A DNA stretch of 64,000 nt, taken from Antedon mediterranea. Its lineage: Eukaryota; Echinodermata; Crinoidea; Comatulida; Antedonidae. The stretch spans positions 27,827,795 to 27,891,794 of the forward strand of contig NC_092670.1 in NCBI RefSeq assembly GCF_964355755.1. The letters are read 5' to 3'. The translations under genes were made by a program, and so were the position numbers. This document shows positions 23,984 to 37,100 of this stretch, in pieces. The notes below the pieces were generated by a model. It searched no databases and had not been told where the DNA came from. It worked only from the letters and a program-made list of their open reading frames with translations. Within the stretch, counting starts at the first letter, position 1, and the number at the start of each line of letters is the position of its first letter.

Positions 23984-26900
23984 ACACGTTTTTTCGAAAA
24001 TCACAAAATGGTCTACAACGTCTCCAAATGCGATTTGAAGATATTCTAAGCACTTTGGTGTTTTTATGTTAACAAGTTTTTTCGAAAATCACAAAGTGGT
24101 ATAAAACGTCTCCAAATGCGATTTTAAGGTATTCTAAGCACTTTGGTGTTTTTATGTTAACAAGTTTTTTCGAAAATCACAAAATGGTCTAAAACGTCTC
24201 CAAATGTGATTTGAAGCTATTCTAAACACTTTGGTGTTTTTATGTTAACAAGTTTTTTCGAAAATCACAAATTGGTCTAAAACGTCTCCAAATGCGATTT
24301 GAAGCTATTTTAAGCACTTTGGTGTTTTTGTGTAACCAAGTTTTTTCGAAAATCACAAAAGGGTCTAAAATGTCTCAAAATGCGATTTGAAGCTATTCTG
24401 TACACTTTGATGTTTTTATGTTAACAACTTTTTTAGAAAATCACAAAATGGTCTAAAACGTCTCCAAATGCGATTTGAAGCAATTCTAAGCACTTTGGTG
24501 TTTTTATGGTAACGAGTTTTTTTGAATATCACAAAATGGTCTAAAATGTCTCCAAATGCGATTTGAAGCTTTTCTAAGCACTTTGGTGTTTTTATGTTAA
24601 CAAGTTTTTTCGAAAATCACAAAATGGTCTAAAACGTCTCCAAATGCGATTTGAAGCTATTCTGTACACTTTGCTGTTTTGTGTGAATAATTTTTGTCGA
24701 AATGCTCAAAATGGTCAAAAACGTTTTTAAATACGATATTAAGCTATTTTGTGCTCTTTGATGTTTTTGTGTGAAAAGTTTTATCGAAATGCTCAAAATG
24801 GTCTAAAACGGTTTCTAATGTGATTTTAAGCACTTTGATGTTTTTATGTTAACAACTTTTTTAGAAAATCACAAAATGGTCTAAAACGTCTCCAAATGCG
24901 ATTTGAAGCAATTCTAAGCACTTTGGTGTTTTTATGGTAACGAGTTTTTTTGAATATCACAAAATGGTCTAAAACGTCTCCAAATGCGATTTGAAGCTTT
25001 TCTAAGCACTTTGGTGTTTTTATGTTTACAAGTTTTTTCGAAAATCACAAAATGGTCTAAAACGGCTCCAAATACGATTTGAAGCTATTCTAAGCACTTT
25101 GGTGTTTTTATGTTAACAAGTTTTTTCGAAAATCACAAAATGGTCTAAAACGTCTCCAAATGCGATTTGAAGCTATTCTAAGCACTTTGGTGTTTTTATG
25201 TTAACAAGTTTTTTCGAAAATCACAAAATGGTGTAGAATGTCTCCAAATGCGATTTGAAGCTATTCTAAGCAATTTTGTGTTTTTATGTTAACAAGTTTT
25301 TTCGAAAATCACAAAATGGTGTAAAACGTCTCCAAATGCGATTTTAAGCTATTCTAAGCACTTTTGTGTTTTTATGTTAACAAGTTTTTTCGAAAATCAC
25401 AAAATGGTCTAAAATGTCTCAAAATGCGATTTGAAGCTATTCTGTACACTTTGCTGTTTTGTGTGAATAATTTTTGTCAAAATGCTCAAAATGGTCAAAA
25501 ACGTTTTTAAATACTATATTAAGCTATTTTGTGTTCTTTGATGTTTTTGTGTGAAAAGTTTTTTCGAAATGCTCAAAATGGTCTAAAACGGTTTCTAATG
25601 TGATTTTAAGCACTTTGATGTTTTTATGTTAACAACTTTTTTAGAAAATTACAAAATGGTCTAAAACGTCTCCAAATGCAATTTGAAGCAATTCTAAGCA
25701 CTTTGGTGTTTTTATGTTAACAAGTTTTTTCGAAAATCACAAAATGGTCTAAAACGTCTCCAAATGCTATTTGAAGCTATTCTGTACACTTTGCTGTTTT
25801 GTGTGAATAATTTTTGTTGAAATGCTCAAAATGGTCAAAAACGTTTTTAAATACGATATTAAGCTATTTTGTGCTCTTTGATGTTTTTGTGTGAAAAGTT
25901 TTATCGAAATGCTCAAAATGGTCTAAAACGGTTTCTAATGTGATTTTAAGCACTTTGGTGTTTTTATGTTAACAAGTTTTTTCGAAAATCACAAAATGGT
26001 CTAAAATGTCTCCAAATGCGATTTGAAGCTTTTCTAAGCACTTTGGTGTTTTTATGTTAACAAGTTTTTTCGAAAATCACAAAATGGTCTAAAACGTCTC
26101 CAAATGTGATTTGAAGCTATTCTAAACACTTTGGTGTTTTTATGTTAACAAGTTTTTTCGAAAATCACAAATTGGTCTAAAACGTCTCCAAATGCGATTT
26201 GAAGCTATTTTAAGCACTTTGGTGTTTTTGTGTAACCAAGTTTTTTCGAAAATCACAAAAGGGTCTAAAATGTCTCAAAATGCGATTTGAAGCTATTCTG
26301 TACACTTTGATGTTTTTATGTTAACAACTTTTTTAGAAAATCACAAAATGGTCTAAAACGTCTCCAAATGCGATTTGAAGCAATTCTAAGCACTTTGGTG
26401 TTTTTATGGTAACGAGTTTTTTTGAATATCACAAAATGGTCTAAAATGTCTCCAAATGCGATTTGAAGCTATTCTAAGCACTTTGGTGTTTTTATGTTAA
26501 CAAGTTTTTTCGAAAATCACAAAATGGTGTAAAACGTCTCCAAATGCGATTTGAAGCTATTCTAAGCACTTTGGTGTTTTTATGTTAACAAGTTTTTTCG
26601 AAAATCACAAAATGGTGTAAAACTTCTCCAAATACGATTTTAAGCTATTCTAAGCAATTTGGTGTTTTTATGTTAACAAGTTTTTTCGAAAATCACAAAA
26701 TGGTCTAAAACGTCTCCAAATGCGATTTGAAGCTATTCTGTACACTTTGCTGTTTTGTGTGAATAATTTTTGTTGAAATGCTCAAAATGGTCAAAAACGT
26801 TTTTAAATACTATATTAAGCTATTTTGTGTTCTTTGATGTTTTTGTGTGAAAAGTTTTATCGAAATGCTCAAAATGGTCTAAAACGGTTTCTAATGTGAT

Positions 26901-27103
26901 TTTAAGCACTTTGATGTTTTTATGTTAACAACTTTTTTAGAAAATCACAAAATGGTCTAAAACGTCTCCAAATGCGATTTGAAGCAATTCTAAGCACTTT
27001 GGTGTCTTTATGGTAACGAGTTTTTTTGAATATCACAAAATGGTCTAAAACGTCTCCAAATGCGATTTGAAGCTTTTCTAAGCACTTTGATGTTTTTATG
27101 TTA
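19324..27103 (+). repeat. 7.8-kb duplicated block, first copy (offset 15744)
   Basis: Matches 35068-42848 at 15744 bp, then 15745 bp after the 1-bp deletion near 23793. Markers include the B' unit (19499/35243), 'tggggt' (20647/36391), 'ctagttt' (21371/37115), 'acgtttccaaatg' (about 22560/38307) and 'gtgtagaatg' (25231/40976). Homology ends at the left boundary of the 1472-bp duplication junction at 27104. Confidence 0.85.
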
Positions 27104-28575
27104 ACAACTTTTTTAGAAAATTACAAAATGGTCTAAAACGGCTCCAAATGCAATTTGAAGCAATTCTAAGCACTTTGGTGTTTTTATGTTAACAAGTTTT
27201 TTCGAAAATCACAAAATGGTCTAAAACGTCTCCAAATGCTATTTGAAGCTATTCTGTACACTTTGCTGTTTTGTGTGAATAATTTTTGTTGAAATGCTCA
27301 AAATGGTCAAAAACGTTTTTAAATACGATATTAAGCTATTTTGTGCTCTTTGATGTTTTTGTGTGAAAAGTTTTATCGAAATGCTCAAAATGGTCTAAAA
27401 CGGTTTCTAATGTGATTTTAAGCACTTTGGTGTTTTTATGTTAACAAGTTTTTTCGAAAATCACAAAATGGTCTAAAATGTCTCCAAATGCGATTTGAAG
27501 CTTTTCTAAGCACTTTGGTGTTTTTATGTTAACAAGTTTTTTCGAAAATCACAAAATGGTCTAAAACGTCTCCAAATGTGATTTGAAGCTATTCTAAACA
27601 CTTTGGTGTTTTTATGTTAACAAGTTTTTTCGAAAATCACAAATTGGTCTAAAACGTCTCCAAATGCGATTTGAAGCTATTTTAAGCACTTTGGTGTTTT
27701 TGTGTAACCAAGTTTTTTCGAAAATCACAAAAGGGTCTAAAATGTCTCAAAATGCGATTTGAAGCTATTCTGTACACTTTGATGTTTTTATGTTAACAAC
27801 TTTTTTAGAAAATCACAAAATGGTCTAAAACGTCTCCAAATGCGATTTGAAGCAATTCTAAGCACTTTGGTGTTTTTATGGTAACGAGTTTTTTTGAATA
27901 TCACAAAATGGTCTAAAATGTCTCCAAATGCGATTTGAAGCTATTCTAAGCACTTTGGTGTTTTTATGTTAACAAGTTTTTTCGAAAATCACAAAATGGT
28001 GTAAAACGTCTCCAAATGCGATTTGAAGCTATTCTAAGCACTTTGGTGTTTTTATGTTAACAAGTTTTTTCGAAAATCACAAAATGGTGTAAAACTTCTC
28101 CAAATACGATTTTAAGCTATTCTAAGCAATTTGGTGTTTTTATGTTAACAAGTTTTTTCGAAAATCACAAAATGGTCTAAAACGTCTCCAAATGCGATTT
28201 GAAGCTATTCTGTACACTTTGCTGTTTTGTGTGAATAATTTTTGTTGAAATGCTCAAAATGGTCAAAAACGTTTTTAAATACTATATTAAGCTATTTTGT
28301 GTTCTTTGATGTTTTTGTGTGAAAAGTTTTATCGAAATGCTCAAAATGGTCTAAAACGGTTTCTAATGTGATTTTAAGCACTTTGATGTTTTTATGTTAA
28401 CAACTTTTTTAGAAAATCACAAAATGGTCTAAAACGTCTCCAAATGCGATTTGAAGCAATTCTAAGCACTTTGGTGTCTTTATGGTAACGAGTTTTTTTG
28501 AATATCACAAAATGGTCTAAAACGTCTCCAAATGCGATTTGAAGCTTTTCTAAGCACTTTGGTGTTTTTATGTTT
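25632..28575 (+). repeat. Tandem duplication of 1472 bp, two copies
   Basis: Copies are 25632-27103 and 27104-28575. 1472 bp equals 11 monomers plus two cassettes (17 units). Both copies carry the rare 'ggtgtcttt' (C at 27006 and 28478) and the pattern of units is identical. The junction at 27104 joins 'agcactttgatg' to an 'acaactttttt' unit, where the partner position has an 'acaag' unit. The first unit after the junction has the unique combination 'acggctccaaatgcaattt' near 27148. Confidence 0.85.
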
Positions 28576-31500
28576 ACAAGTTTTTTCGAAAATCACAAAA
28601 TGGTCTAAAACGGCTCCAAATACGATTTGAAGCTATTCTAAGCACTTTGGTGTTTTTATGTTAACAAGTTTTTTCGAAAATCACAAAATGGTCTAAAACG
28701 TCTCCAAATGCGATTTGAAGCTATTCTAAGCACTTTGGTGTTTTTATGTTAACAAGTTTTTTCGAAAATCACAAAATGGTGTAAAACGTCTCCAAATGCG
28801 ATTTGAAGCTATTCTAAGCAATTTTGTGTTTTTATGTTAACAAGTTTTTTCGAAAATCACAAAATGGTCTAAAACGTCTCCAAATGCGATTTGAAGCTAT
28901 TCTAAGCACTTTTGTGTTTTTATGTTAACAAGTTTTTTCGAAAATCACAAAATGGTCTAAAATGTCTCAAAATGCGATTTGAAGCTATTCTGTACACTTT
29001 GCTGTTTTGTGTGAATAATTTTTGTCAAAATGCTCAAAATGGTCAAAAACGTTTTTAAATACTATATTAAGCTATTTTGTGTTCTTTGATGTTTTTGTGT
29101 GAAAAGTTTTTTCGAAATGCTCAAAATGGTCTAAAACGGTTTCTAATGTGATTTTAAGCACTTTGATGTTTTTATGTTAACAACTTTTTTAGAAAATTAC
29201 AAAATGGTCTAAAACGTCTCCAAATGCAATTTGAAGCAATTCTAAGCACTTTGGTGTTTTTATGTTAACAAGTTTTTTCGAAAATCACAAAATGGTCTAA
29301 AACGTCTCCAAATGCGATTTGAAGCTATTCTGTACACTTTGCTGTTTTGTGTGAATAATTTTTGTTGAAATGCTCAAAATGGTCAAAAACGTTTTTAAAT
29401 ACGATATTAAGCTATTTTGTGCTCTTTGATGTTTTTGTGTGAAAAGTTTTATCGAAATGCTCAAAATGGTCTAAAACGGTTTCTAATGTGATTTTAAGCA
29501 CTTTGGTGTTTTTATGTTAACAAGTTTTTTCGAAAATCACAAAATGGTCTAAAACGTCTCCAAATGTGATTTGAAGCTATTCTAAACACTTTGGTGTTTT
29601 TATGTTAACAAGTTTTTTCGAAAATCACAAATTTGTCTAAAACGTCTCCACATGCGATTTGAAGCTATTTTAAGCACTTTGGTGTTTTTGTGTAACCAAG
29701 TTTTTTCGAAAATCACAAAAGGGTCTAAAATGTCTCAAAATGCGATTTGAAGCTATTCTGTACACTTTGATGTTTTTTTGTTAACAAGTTTTTTCGAAAG
29801 TCTCAAAATGGTCTAAAAAGTCTCCAAATGCGATTTGAAGCTATTCTAAGCACTTTGGTGTTTTTATGTTAACAAGTTTTATCGAAAATCACAAAATGGT
29901 GTAAAACGTCTCCAAATGCGATTTGAAGCTATTCTAAGCACTTTGGTGTTTTTATGTTAACAAGTTTTTTCGAAAATCACAAAATGGTCTAAAACGTCTC
30001 CAAATGCTATTTGAAGCTATTCTGTACACTTTGCTGTTTTGTGTGAATAATTTTTGTTGAAATGCTCAAAATGGTCAAAAACGTTTTTAAATACGATATT
30101 AAGCTATTTTGTGCTCTTTGATGTTTTTGTGTGAAAAGTTTTATCGAAATGCTCAAAATGGTCTAAAACGGTTTCTAATGTGATTTTAAGCACTTTGGTG
30201 TTTTTATGTTAACAAGTTTTTTCGAAAATCACAAAATGGTCTAAAATGTCTCCAAATGCGATTTGAAGCTTTTCTAAGCACTTTGGTGTTTTTATGTTAA
30301 CAAGTTTTTTCGAAAATCACAAAATGGTCTAAAACGTCTCCAAATGTGATTTGAAGCTATTCTAAACACTTTGGTGTTTTTATGTTAACAAGTTTTTTCG
30401 AAAATCACAAATTGGTCTAAAACGTCTCCAAATGCGATTTGAAGCTATTTTAAGCACTTTGGTGTTTTTGTGTAACCAAGTTTTTTCGAAAATCACAAAA
30501 GGGTCTAAAATGTCTCAAAATGCGATTTGAAGCTATTCTGTACACTTTGATGTTTTTATGTTAACAACTTTTTTAGAAAATCACAAAATGGTCTAAAACG
30601 TCTCCAAATGCGATTTGAAGCAATTCTAAGCACTTTGGTGTTTTTATGGTAACGAGTTTTTTTGAATATCACAAAATGGTCTAAAATGTCTCCAAATGCG
30701 ATTTGAAGCTATTCTAAGCACTTTGGTGTTTTTATGTTAACAAGTTTTTTCGAAAATCACAAAATGGTGTAAAACGTCTCCAAATGCGATTTGAAGCTAT
30801 TCTAAGCACTTTGGTGTTTTTATGTTAACAAGTTTTTTCGAAAATCACAAAATGGTGTAAAACTTCTCCAAATACGATTTTAAGCTATTCTAAGCAATTT
30901 GGTGTTTTTATGTTAACAAGTTTTTTCGAAAATCACAAAATGGTCTAAAACGTCTCCAAATGCGATTTGAAGCTATTCTGTACACTTTGCTGTTTTGTGT
31001 GAATAATTTTTGTTGAAATGCTCAAAATGGTCAAAAACGTTTTTAAATACTATATTAAGCTATTTTGTGTTCTTTGATGTTTTTGTGTGAAAAGTTTTAT
31101 CGAAATGCTCAAAATGGTCTAAAACGGTTTCTAATGTGATTTTAAGCACTTTGATGTTTTTATGTTAACAACTTTTTTAGAAAATCACAAAATGGTCTAA
31201 AACGTCTCCAAATGCGATTTGAAGCAATTCTAAGCACTTTGGTGTCTTTATGGTAACGAGTTTTTTTGAATATCACAAAATGGTCTAAAACGTCTCCAAA
31301 TGCGATTTGAAGCTTTTCTAAGCACTTTGATGTTTTTATGTTAACAACTTTTTTAGAAAATTACAAAATGGTCTAAAACGGCTCCAAATGCAATTTGAAG
31401 CAATTCTAAGCACTTTGGTGTTTTTATGTTAACAAGTTTTTTCGAAAATCACAAAATGGTCTAAAACGTCTCCAAATGCTATTTGAAGCTATTCTGTACA

Positions 31501-34199
31501 CTTTGCTGTTTTGTGTGAATAATTTTTGTTGAAATGCTCAAAATGGTCAAAAACGTTTTTAAATACGATATTAAGCTATTTTGTGCTCTTTGATGTTTTT
31601 GTGTGAAAAGTTTTATCGAAATGCTCAAAATGGTCTAAAACGGTTTCTAATGTGATTTTAAGCACTTTGGTGTTTTTATGTTAACAAGTTTTTTCGAAAA
31701 TCACAAAATGGTCTAAAATGTCTCCAAATGCGATTTGAAGCTTTTCTAAGCACTTTGGTGTTTTTATGTTAACAAGTTTTTTCGAAAATCACAAAATGGT
31801 CTAAAACGTCTCCAAATGTGATTTGAAGCTATTCTAAACACTTTGGTGTTTTTATGTTAACAAGTTTTTTCGAAAATCACAAATTGGTCTAAAACGTCTC
31901 CAAATGCGATTTGAAGCTATTTTAAGCACTTTGGTGTTTTTGTGTAACCAAGTTTTTTCGAAAATCACAAAAGGGTCTAAAATGTCTCAAAATGCGATTT
32001 GAAGCTATTCTGTACACTTTGATGTTTTTATGTTAACAACTTTTTTAGAAAATCACAAAATGGTCTAAAACGTCTCCAAATGCGATTTGAAGCAATTCTA
32101 AGCACTTTGGTGTTTTTATGGTAACGAGTTTTTTTGAATATCACAAAATGGTCTAAAATGTCTCCAAATGCGATTTGAAGCTATTCTAAGCACTTTGGTG
32201 TTTTTATGTTAACAAGTTTTTTCGAAAATCACAAAATGGTGTAAAACGTCTCCAAATGCGATTTGAAGCTATTCTAAGCACTTTGGTGTTTTTATGTTAA
32301 CAAGTTTTTTCGAAAATCACAAAATGGTGTAAAACTTCTCCAAATACGATTTTAAGCTATTCTAAGCAATTTGGTGTTTTTATGTTAACAAGTTTTTTCG
32401 AAAATCACAAAATGGTCTAAAACGTCTCCAAATGCGATTTGAAGCTATTCTGTACACTTTGCTGTTTTGTGTGAATAATTTTTGTTGAAATGCTCAAAAT
32501 GGTCAAAAACGTTTTTAAATACTATATTAAGCTATTTTGTGTTCTTTGATGTTTTTGTGTGAAAAGTTTTATCGAAATGCTCAAAATGGTCTAAAACGGT
32601 TTCTAATGTGATTTTAAGCACTTTGATGTTTTTATGTTAACAACTTTTTTAGAAAATCACAAAATGGTCTAAAACGTCTCCAAATGCGATTTGAAGCAAT
32701 TCTAAGCACTTTGGTGTCTTTATGGTAACGAGTTTTTTTGAATATCACAAAATGGTCTAAAACGTCTCCAAATGCGATTTGAAGCTTTTCTAAGCACTTT
32801 GGTGTTTTTATGTTTACAAGTTTTTTCGAAAATCACAAAATGGTCTAAAACGGCTCCAAATACGATTTGAAGCTATTCTAAGCACTTTGGTGTTTTTATG
32901 TTAACAAGTTTTTTCGAAAATCACAAAATGGTCTAAAACGTCTCCAAATGCGATTTGAAGCTATTCTAAGCACTTTGGTGTTTTTATGTTAACAAGTTTT
33001 TTCGAAAATCACAAAATGGTGTAAAACGTCTCCAAATGCGATTTGAAGCTATTCTAAGCAATTTTGTGTTTTTATGTTAACAAGTTTTTTCGAAAATCAC
33101 AAAATGGTCTAAAACGTCTCCAAATGCGATTTGAAGCTATTCTAAGCACTTTTGTGTTTTTATGTTAACAAGTTTTTTCGAAAATCACAAAATGGTCTAA
33201 AATGTCTCAAAATGCGATTTGAAGCTATTCTGTACACTTTGCTGTTTTGTGTGAATAATTTTTGTCAAAATGCTCAAAATGGTCAAAAACGTTTTTAAAT
33301 ACTATATTAAGCTATTTTGTGTTCTTTGATGTTTTTGTGTGAAAAGTTTTTTCGAAATGCTCAAAATGGTCTAAAACGGTTTCTAATGTGATTTTAAGCA
33401 CTTTGATGTTTTTATGTTAACAACTTTTTTAGAAAATTACAAAATGGTCTAAAACGTCTCCAAATGCAATTTGAAGCAATTCTAAGCACTTTGGTGTTTT
33501 TATGTTAACAAGTTTTTTCGAAAATCACAAAATGGTCTAAAACGTCTCCAAATGCGATTTGAAGCTATTCTGTACACTTTGCTGTTTTGTGTGAATAATT
33601 TTTGTTGAAATGCTCAAAATGGTCAAAAACGTTTTTAAATACGATATTAAGCTATTTTGTGCTCTTTGATGTTTTTGTGTGAAAAGTTTTATCGAAATGC
33701 TCAAAATGGTCTAAAACGGTTTCTAATGTGATTTTAAGCACTTTGGTGTTTTTATGTTAACAAGTTTTTTCGAAAATCACAAAATGGTCTAAAACGTCTC
33801 CAAATGTGATTTGAAGCTATTCTAAACACTTTGGTGTTTTTATGTTAACAAGTTTTTTCGAAAATCACAAATTTGTCTAAAACGTCTCCACATGCGATTT
33901 GAAGCTATTTTAAGCACTTTGGTGTTTTTGTGTAACCAAGTTTTTTCGAAAATCACAAAAGGGTCTAAAATGTCTCAAAATGCGATTTGAAGCTATTCTG
34001 TACACTTTGATGTTTTTTTGTTAACAAGTTTTTTCGAAAGTCTCAAAATGGTCTAAAAAGTCTCCAAATGCGATTTGAAGCTATTCTAAGCACTTTGGTG
34101 TTTTTATGTTAACAAGTTTTATCGAAAATCACAAAATGGTGTAAAACGTCTCCAAATGCGATTTGAAGCTATTCTAAGCACTTTGGTGTTTTTATGTTA
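25720..34199 (+). repeat. Tandem duplication of 4240 bp, two copies
   Basis: Copies are 25720-29959 and 29960-34199. They pair at exactly 4240 bp, for example 'ctccacatgcg' (near 29648/33888), 'aatttgtctaa' (near 29630/33870) and 'ggtgtcttt' (27001/31241 and 28473/32713). 4240 bp equals 31 monomers plus six cassettes (49 units). Each copy contains the 1472-bp duplication, so that event came first. I noticed no difference between the copies while reading, which points to a recent event or strong homogenisation. Confidence 0.87.
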
Positions 34200-37100
34200 A
34201 CAAGTTTTTTCGAAAATCACAAAATGGTGTAAAACGTCTCCAAATGCGATTTTAAGCTATTCTAAGCAATTTGGTGTTTTTATGTTAACAAGTTTTTTCG
34301 AAAATCACAAAATGGTCTAAAACATCTCCAAATGCGATTTGAAGCTATTCTGTACACTTTGCTGTTTTGTGAGAATAATTTTTGTCGAAATGCTCAAAAT
34401 GGTCAAAAACGTTTTTAAATACGATATTAAGCTATTTTGTGCTCTTTGATGTTTTTGTGTGAAAAGTTTTATCGAAATGCTCAAAATGGTCTAAAACGGT
34501 TTCTAATGTGATTTTAAGCACTTTGATGTTTTTATGTTAACAACTTTTTTAGAAAATTACAAAATGGTGTAAAACGTCTCCAAATGCGATTTGAAGCTAT
34601 TCTAAGCAATTTCGTGTTTTTATGTTAACAAGTTTTTTCGAAAATCACAAAATGGTCTAAAACGTCTCCAAATGCGATTTGAAGCTATTCTAAGCACTTT
34701 TGTGTTTTTATGTTAACAAGTTTTTTCGAAAATCACAAAATGGTCTAAAATGTCTCCAAATGCGATTTTAAGGTATTCTAAGCACTTTGGTGTTTTTATG
34801 TTAACAAGTTTTTTCGAAAATCACAAAATGGTCTAAAACGTCTCCAAATGCGATTTGAAGCTATTCTAAGCACTTTGGTGTTTTTATGTTAACAAGTTTT
34901 TTCGAAAATCACAAAATGGTGTAAAACTTCTCCAAATACGATTTTAAGCTATTCTAAGCAATTTGGTGTTTTTATGTTAACAAGTTTTTTCGAAAATCAC
35001 AAAATGGTATAAAACGTCTCCAAATACGATTTGAAGCAATTCTAAGCACTTTGGTGTTTTTATGTTAACAAGTTTTTTCGAAAATTACAAAATGGTATAA
35101 AACGTCTCCAAATGCGATTTGAAGATTTTCTAAGCACTTTGGTGTTTTTATGTTTACAAGTTTTTTCGAAAATCACAAAATGGTCTAAAACGTCTCCAAA
35201 TGCGATTTGAAGCTATTCTGTACACTTTGCTGTTTTGTGTGAATAATTTTGTCAAAATGCTCAAAATGGTCAAAAACGTTTTTAAATACTATATTAAGCT
35301 ATTTTGTGTTCTTTGATGTTTTTGTGTGAAAAGTTTTATCGAAATGCTCAAAATGGTCTAAAACGGTTTCTAATGAAATGATTTTAAGAACTTTGATGTT
35401 TTTATGTTAACAACTTTTTTAGAAAATCACAAAATGGTCTAAAACGTCTCCAAATGCGATTTGAAGCAATTCTAAGCACTTTGGTGTTTTTATGTTAACA
35501 AGTTTTTTCGAAAATCACAAAATGGTATAAAACCTCTCCAAATGCGATTTTAAGGTATTCTAAGCACTTTGGTGTTTTTATGTTAACAAGTTTTTTCGAA
35601 AATCACAAAATGGTCTAAAACGTCTACAAATGCGATTTGAAGCTATTCTAAGCACTTTGGTGTTTTTATGTTAACAAGTTTTTTCGAAAATCACAAAATG
35701 GTATAAAACGTCTCCAAATGAGATTTTAAGGTATTCTAAGCACTTTGGTGTTTTTATGTTAACAAGTTTTTTCGAAAATCACAAAATGGTCTAAAACGTC
35801 TACAAATGCGATTTGAAGCTATTCTAAGCACTTTGGTGTTTTTATGTTAACAAGTTTTTTCGAAAATCACAAAATGGTCTAAAACGTCTCCAAATGCGAT
35901 TTGAAGCTATTCTGTACACTTTGCTGTTTTGTGTGAATAATTTTTGTCGAAATGCTCAAAATGGTCAAAAACGTTTTTAAATACGATATTAAGCTATTTT
36001 GTGCTCTTTGATGTTTTTGTGTGAAAAGTTTTATCGAAATGCTCAAAATGGTCTAAAACGGTTTCTAATGTGATTTTAAGCACTTTGATGTTTTTATGTT
36101 AACAACTTTTTTAGAAAATCACAAAATGGTCTAAAACGTCTCCAAATGCGATTTGAAGCAATTCTAAGCACTTTGGTGTTTTTATGGTAACGAGTTTTTT
36201 TGAATATCACAAAATGGTCTAAAATGTCTCCAAATGCGATTTGAAGCTATTCTGTACACTTTGATGTTTTTTTGTTAACAAGTTTTTTCGAAAGTCACAA
36301 AATGGTCTAAAACGTCTCCAAATGCGATTTGAAACTATTCTAAGCACTTTGGTGTTTTTATGTTAACAAGTTTTTTCGAAAATCACAAAATGGGGTAAAA
36401 CGTCTCCAAATGCGATTTGAAGCTATTCTAAGCACTTTGGTGTTTTTATGTTAACAAGTTTTTTCGAAAATCACAAAATGGTGTAAAACTTCTCCAAATA
36501 CGATTTTAAGCTATTCTAAGCAATTTGGTGTTTTTATGTTAACAAGTTTTTTCGAAAATCACAAAATGGTCTAAAACGTCTCCAAATGCGATTTGAAGCT
36601 ATTCTGTACACTTTGCTGTTTTGTGTGAATAATTTTTGTTGAAATGCTCAAAATGGTCAAAAACGTTTTTAAATACTATATTAAGCTATTTTGTGCTCTT
36701 TGATGTTTTTGTGTGAAAAGTTTTTTCGAAATGCTCAAAATGGTCTAAAACGGTTTCTAATGTGATTTTAAGCACTTTGATGTTTTTATGTTAACAACTT
36801 TTTTAGAAAATTACAAAATGGTGTAAAACGTCTCCAAATGCGATTTGAAGCTATTCTAAGCACTTTGGTGTTTTTATGGTAACGAGTTTTTTTGAATATC
36901 ACAAAATGGTCTAAAATGTCTCCAAATGCGATTTGAAGCTTTTCTAAGCACTTTGGTGTTTTTATGTTAACAAGTTTTTTCGAAAATCACAAAATGGACT
37001 AAAACGTCTCCAAATGTGATTTGAAGCTATTCTAAACACTTTGGTGTTTTTATGTTAACAAGTTTTTTCGAAAATCACAAATTGGTCTAAAACGTCTCCA

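Larger units (their letters stand above)
17246..34891 (+). repeat. Super-repeat copy 2 (17.6 kb)
   Basis: It starts with the same unit pair as copy 1. Its first 8.5 kb is collinear with copy 1 at offsets of 16480 to 17171 bp, the offset changing by whole monomers or cassettes. Its last 2.1 kb (32.8-34.9 kb) matches the end of copy 1 (15.1-17.2 kb) at a constant 17646 bp. It is longer than copies 3 and 4 because it contains the 1472-bp and 4240-bp tandem duplications listed separately. Confidence 0.75.
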
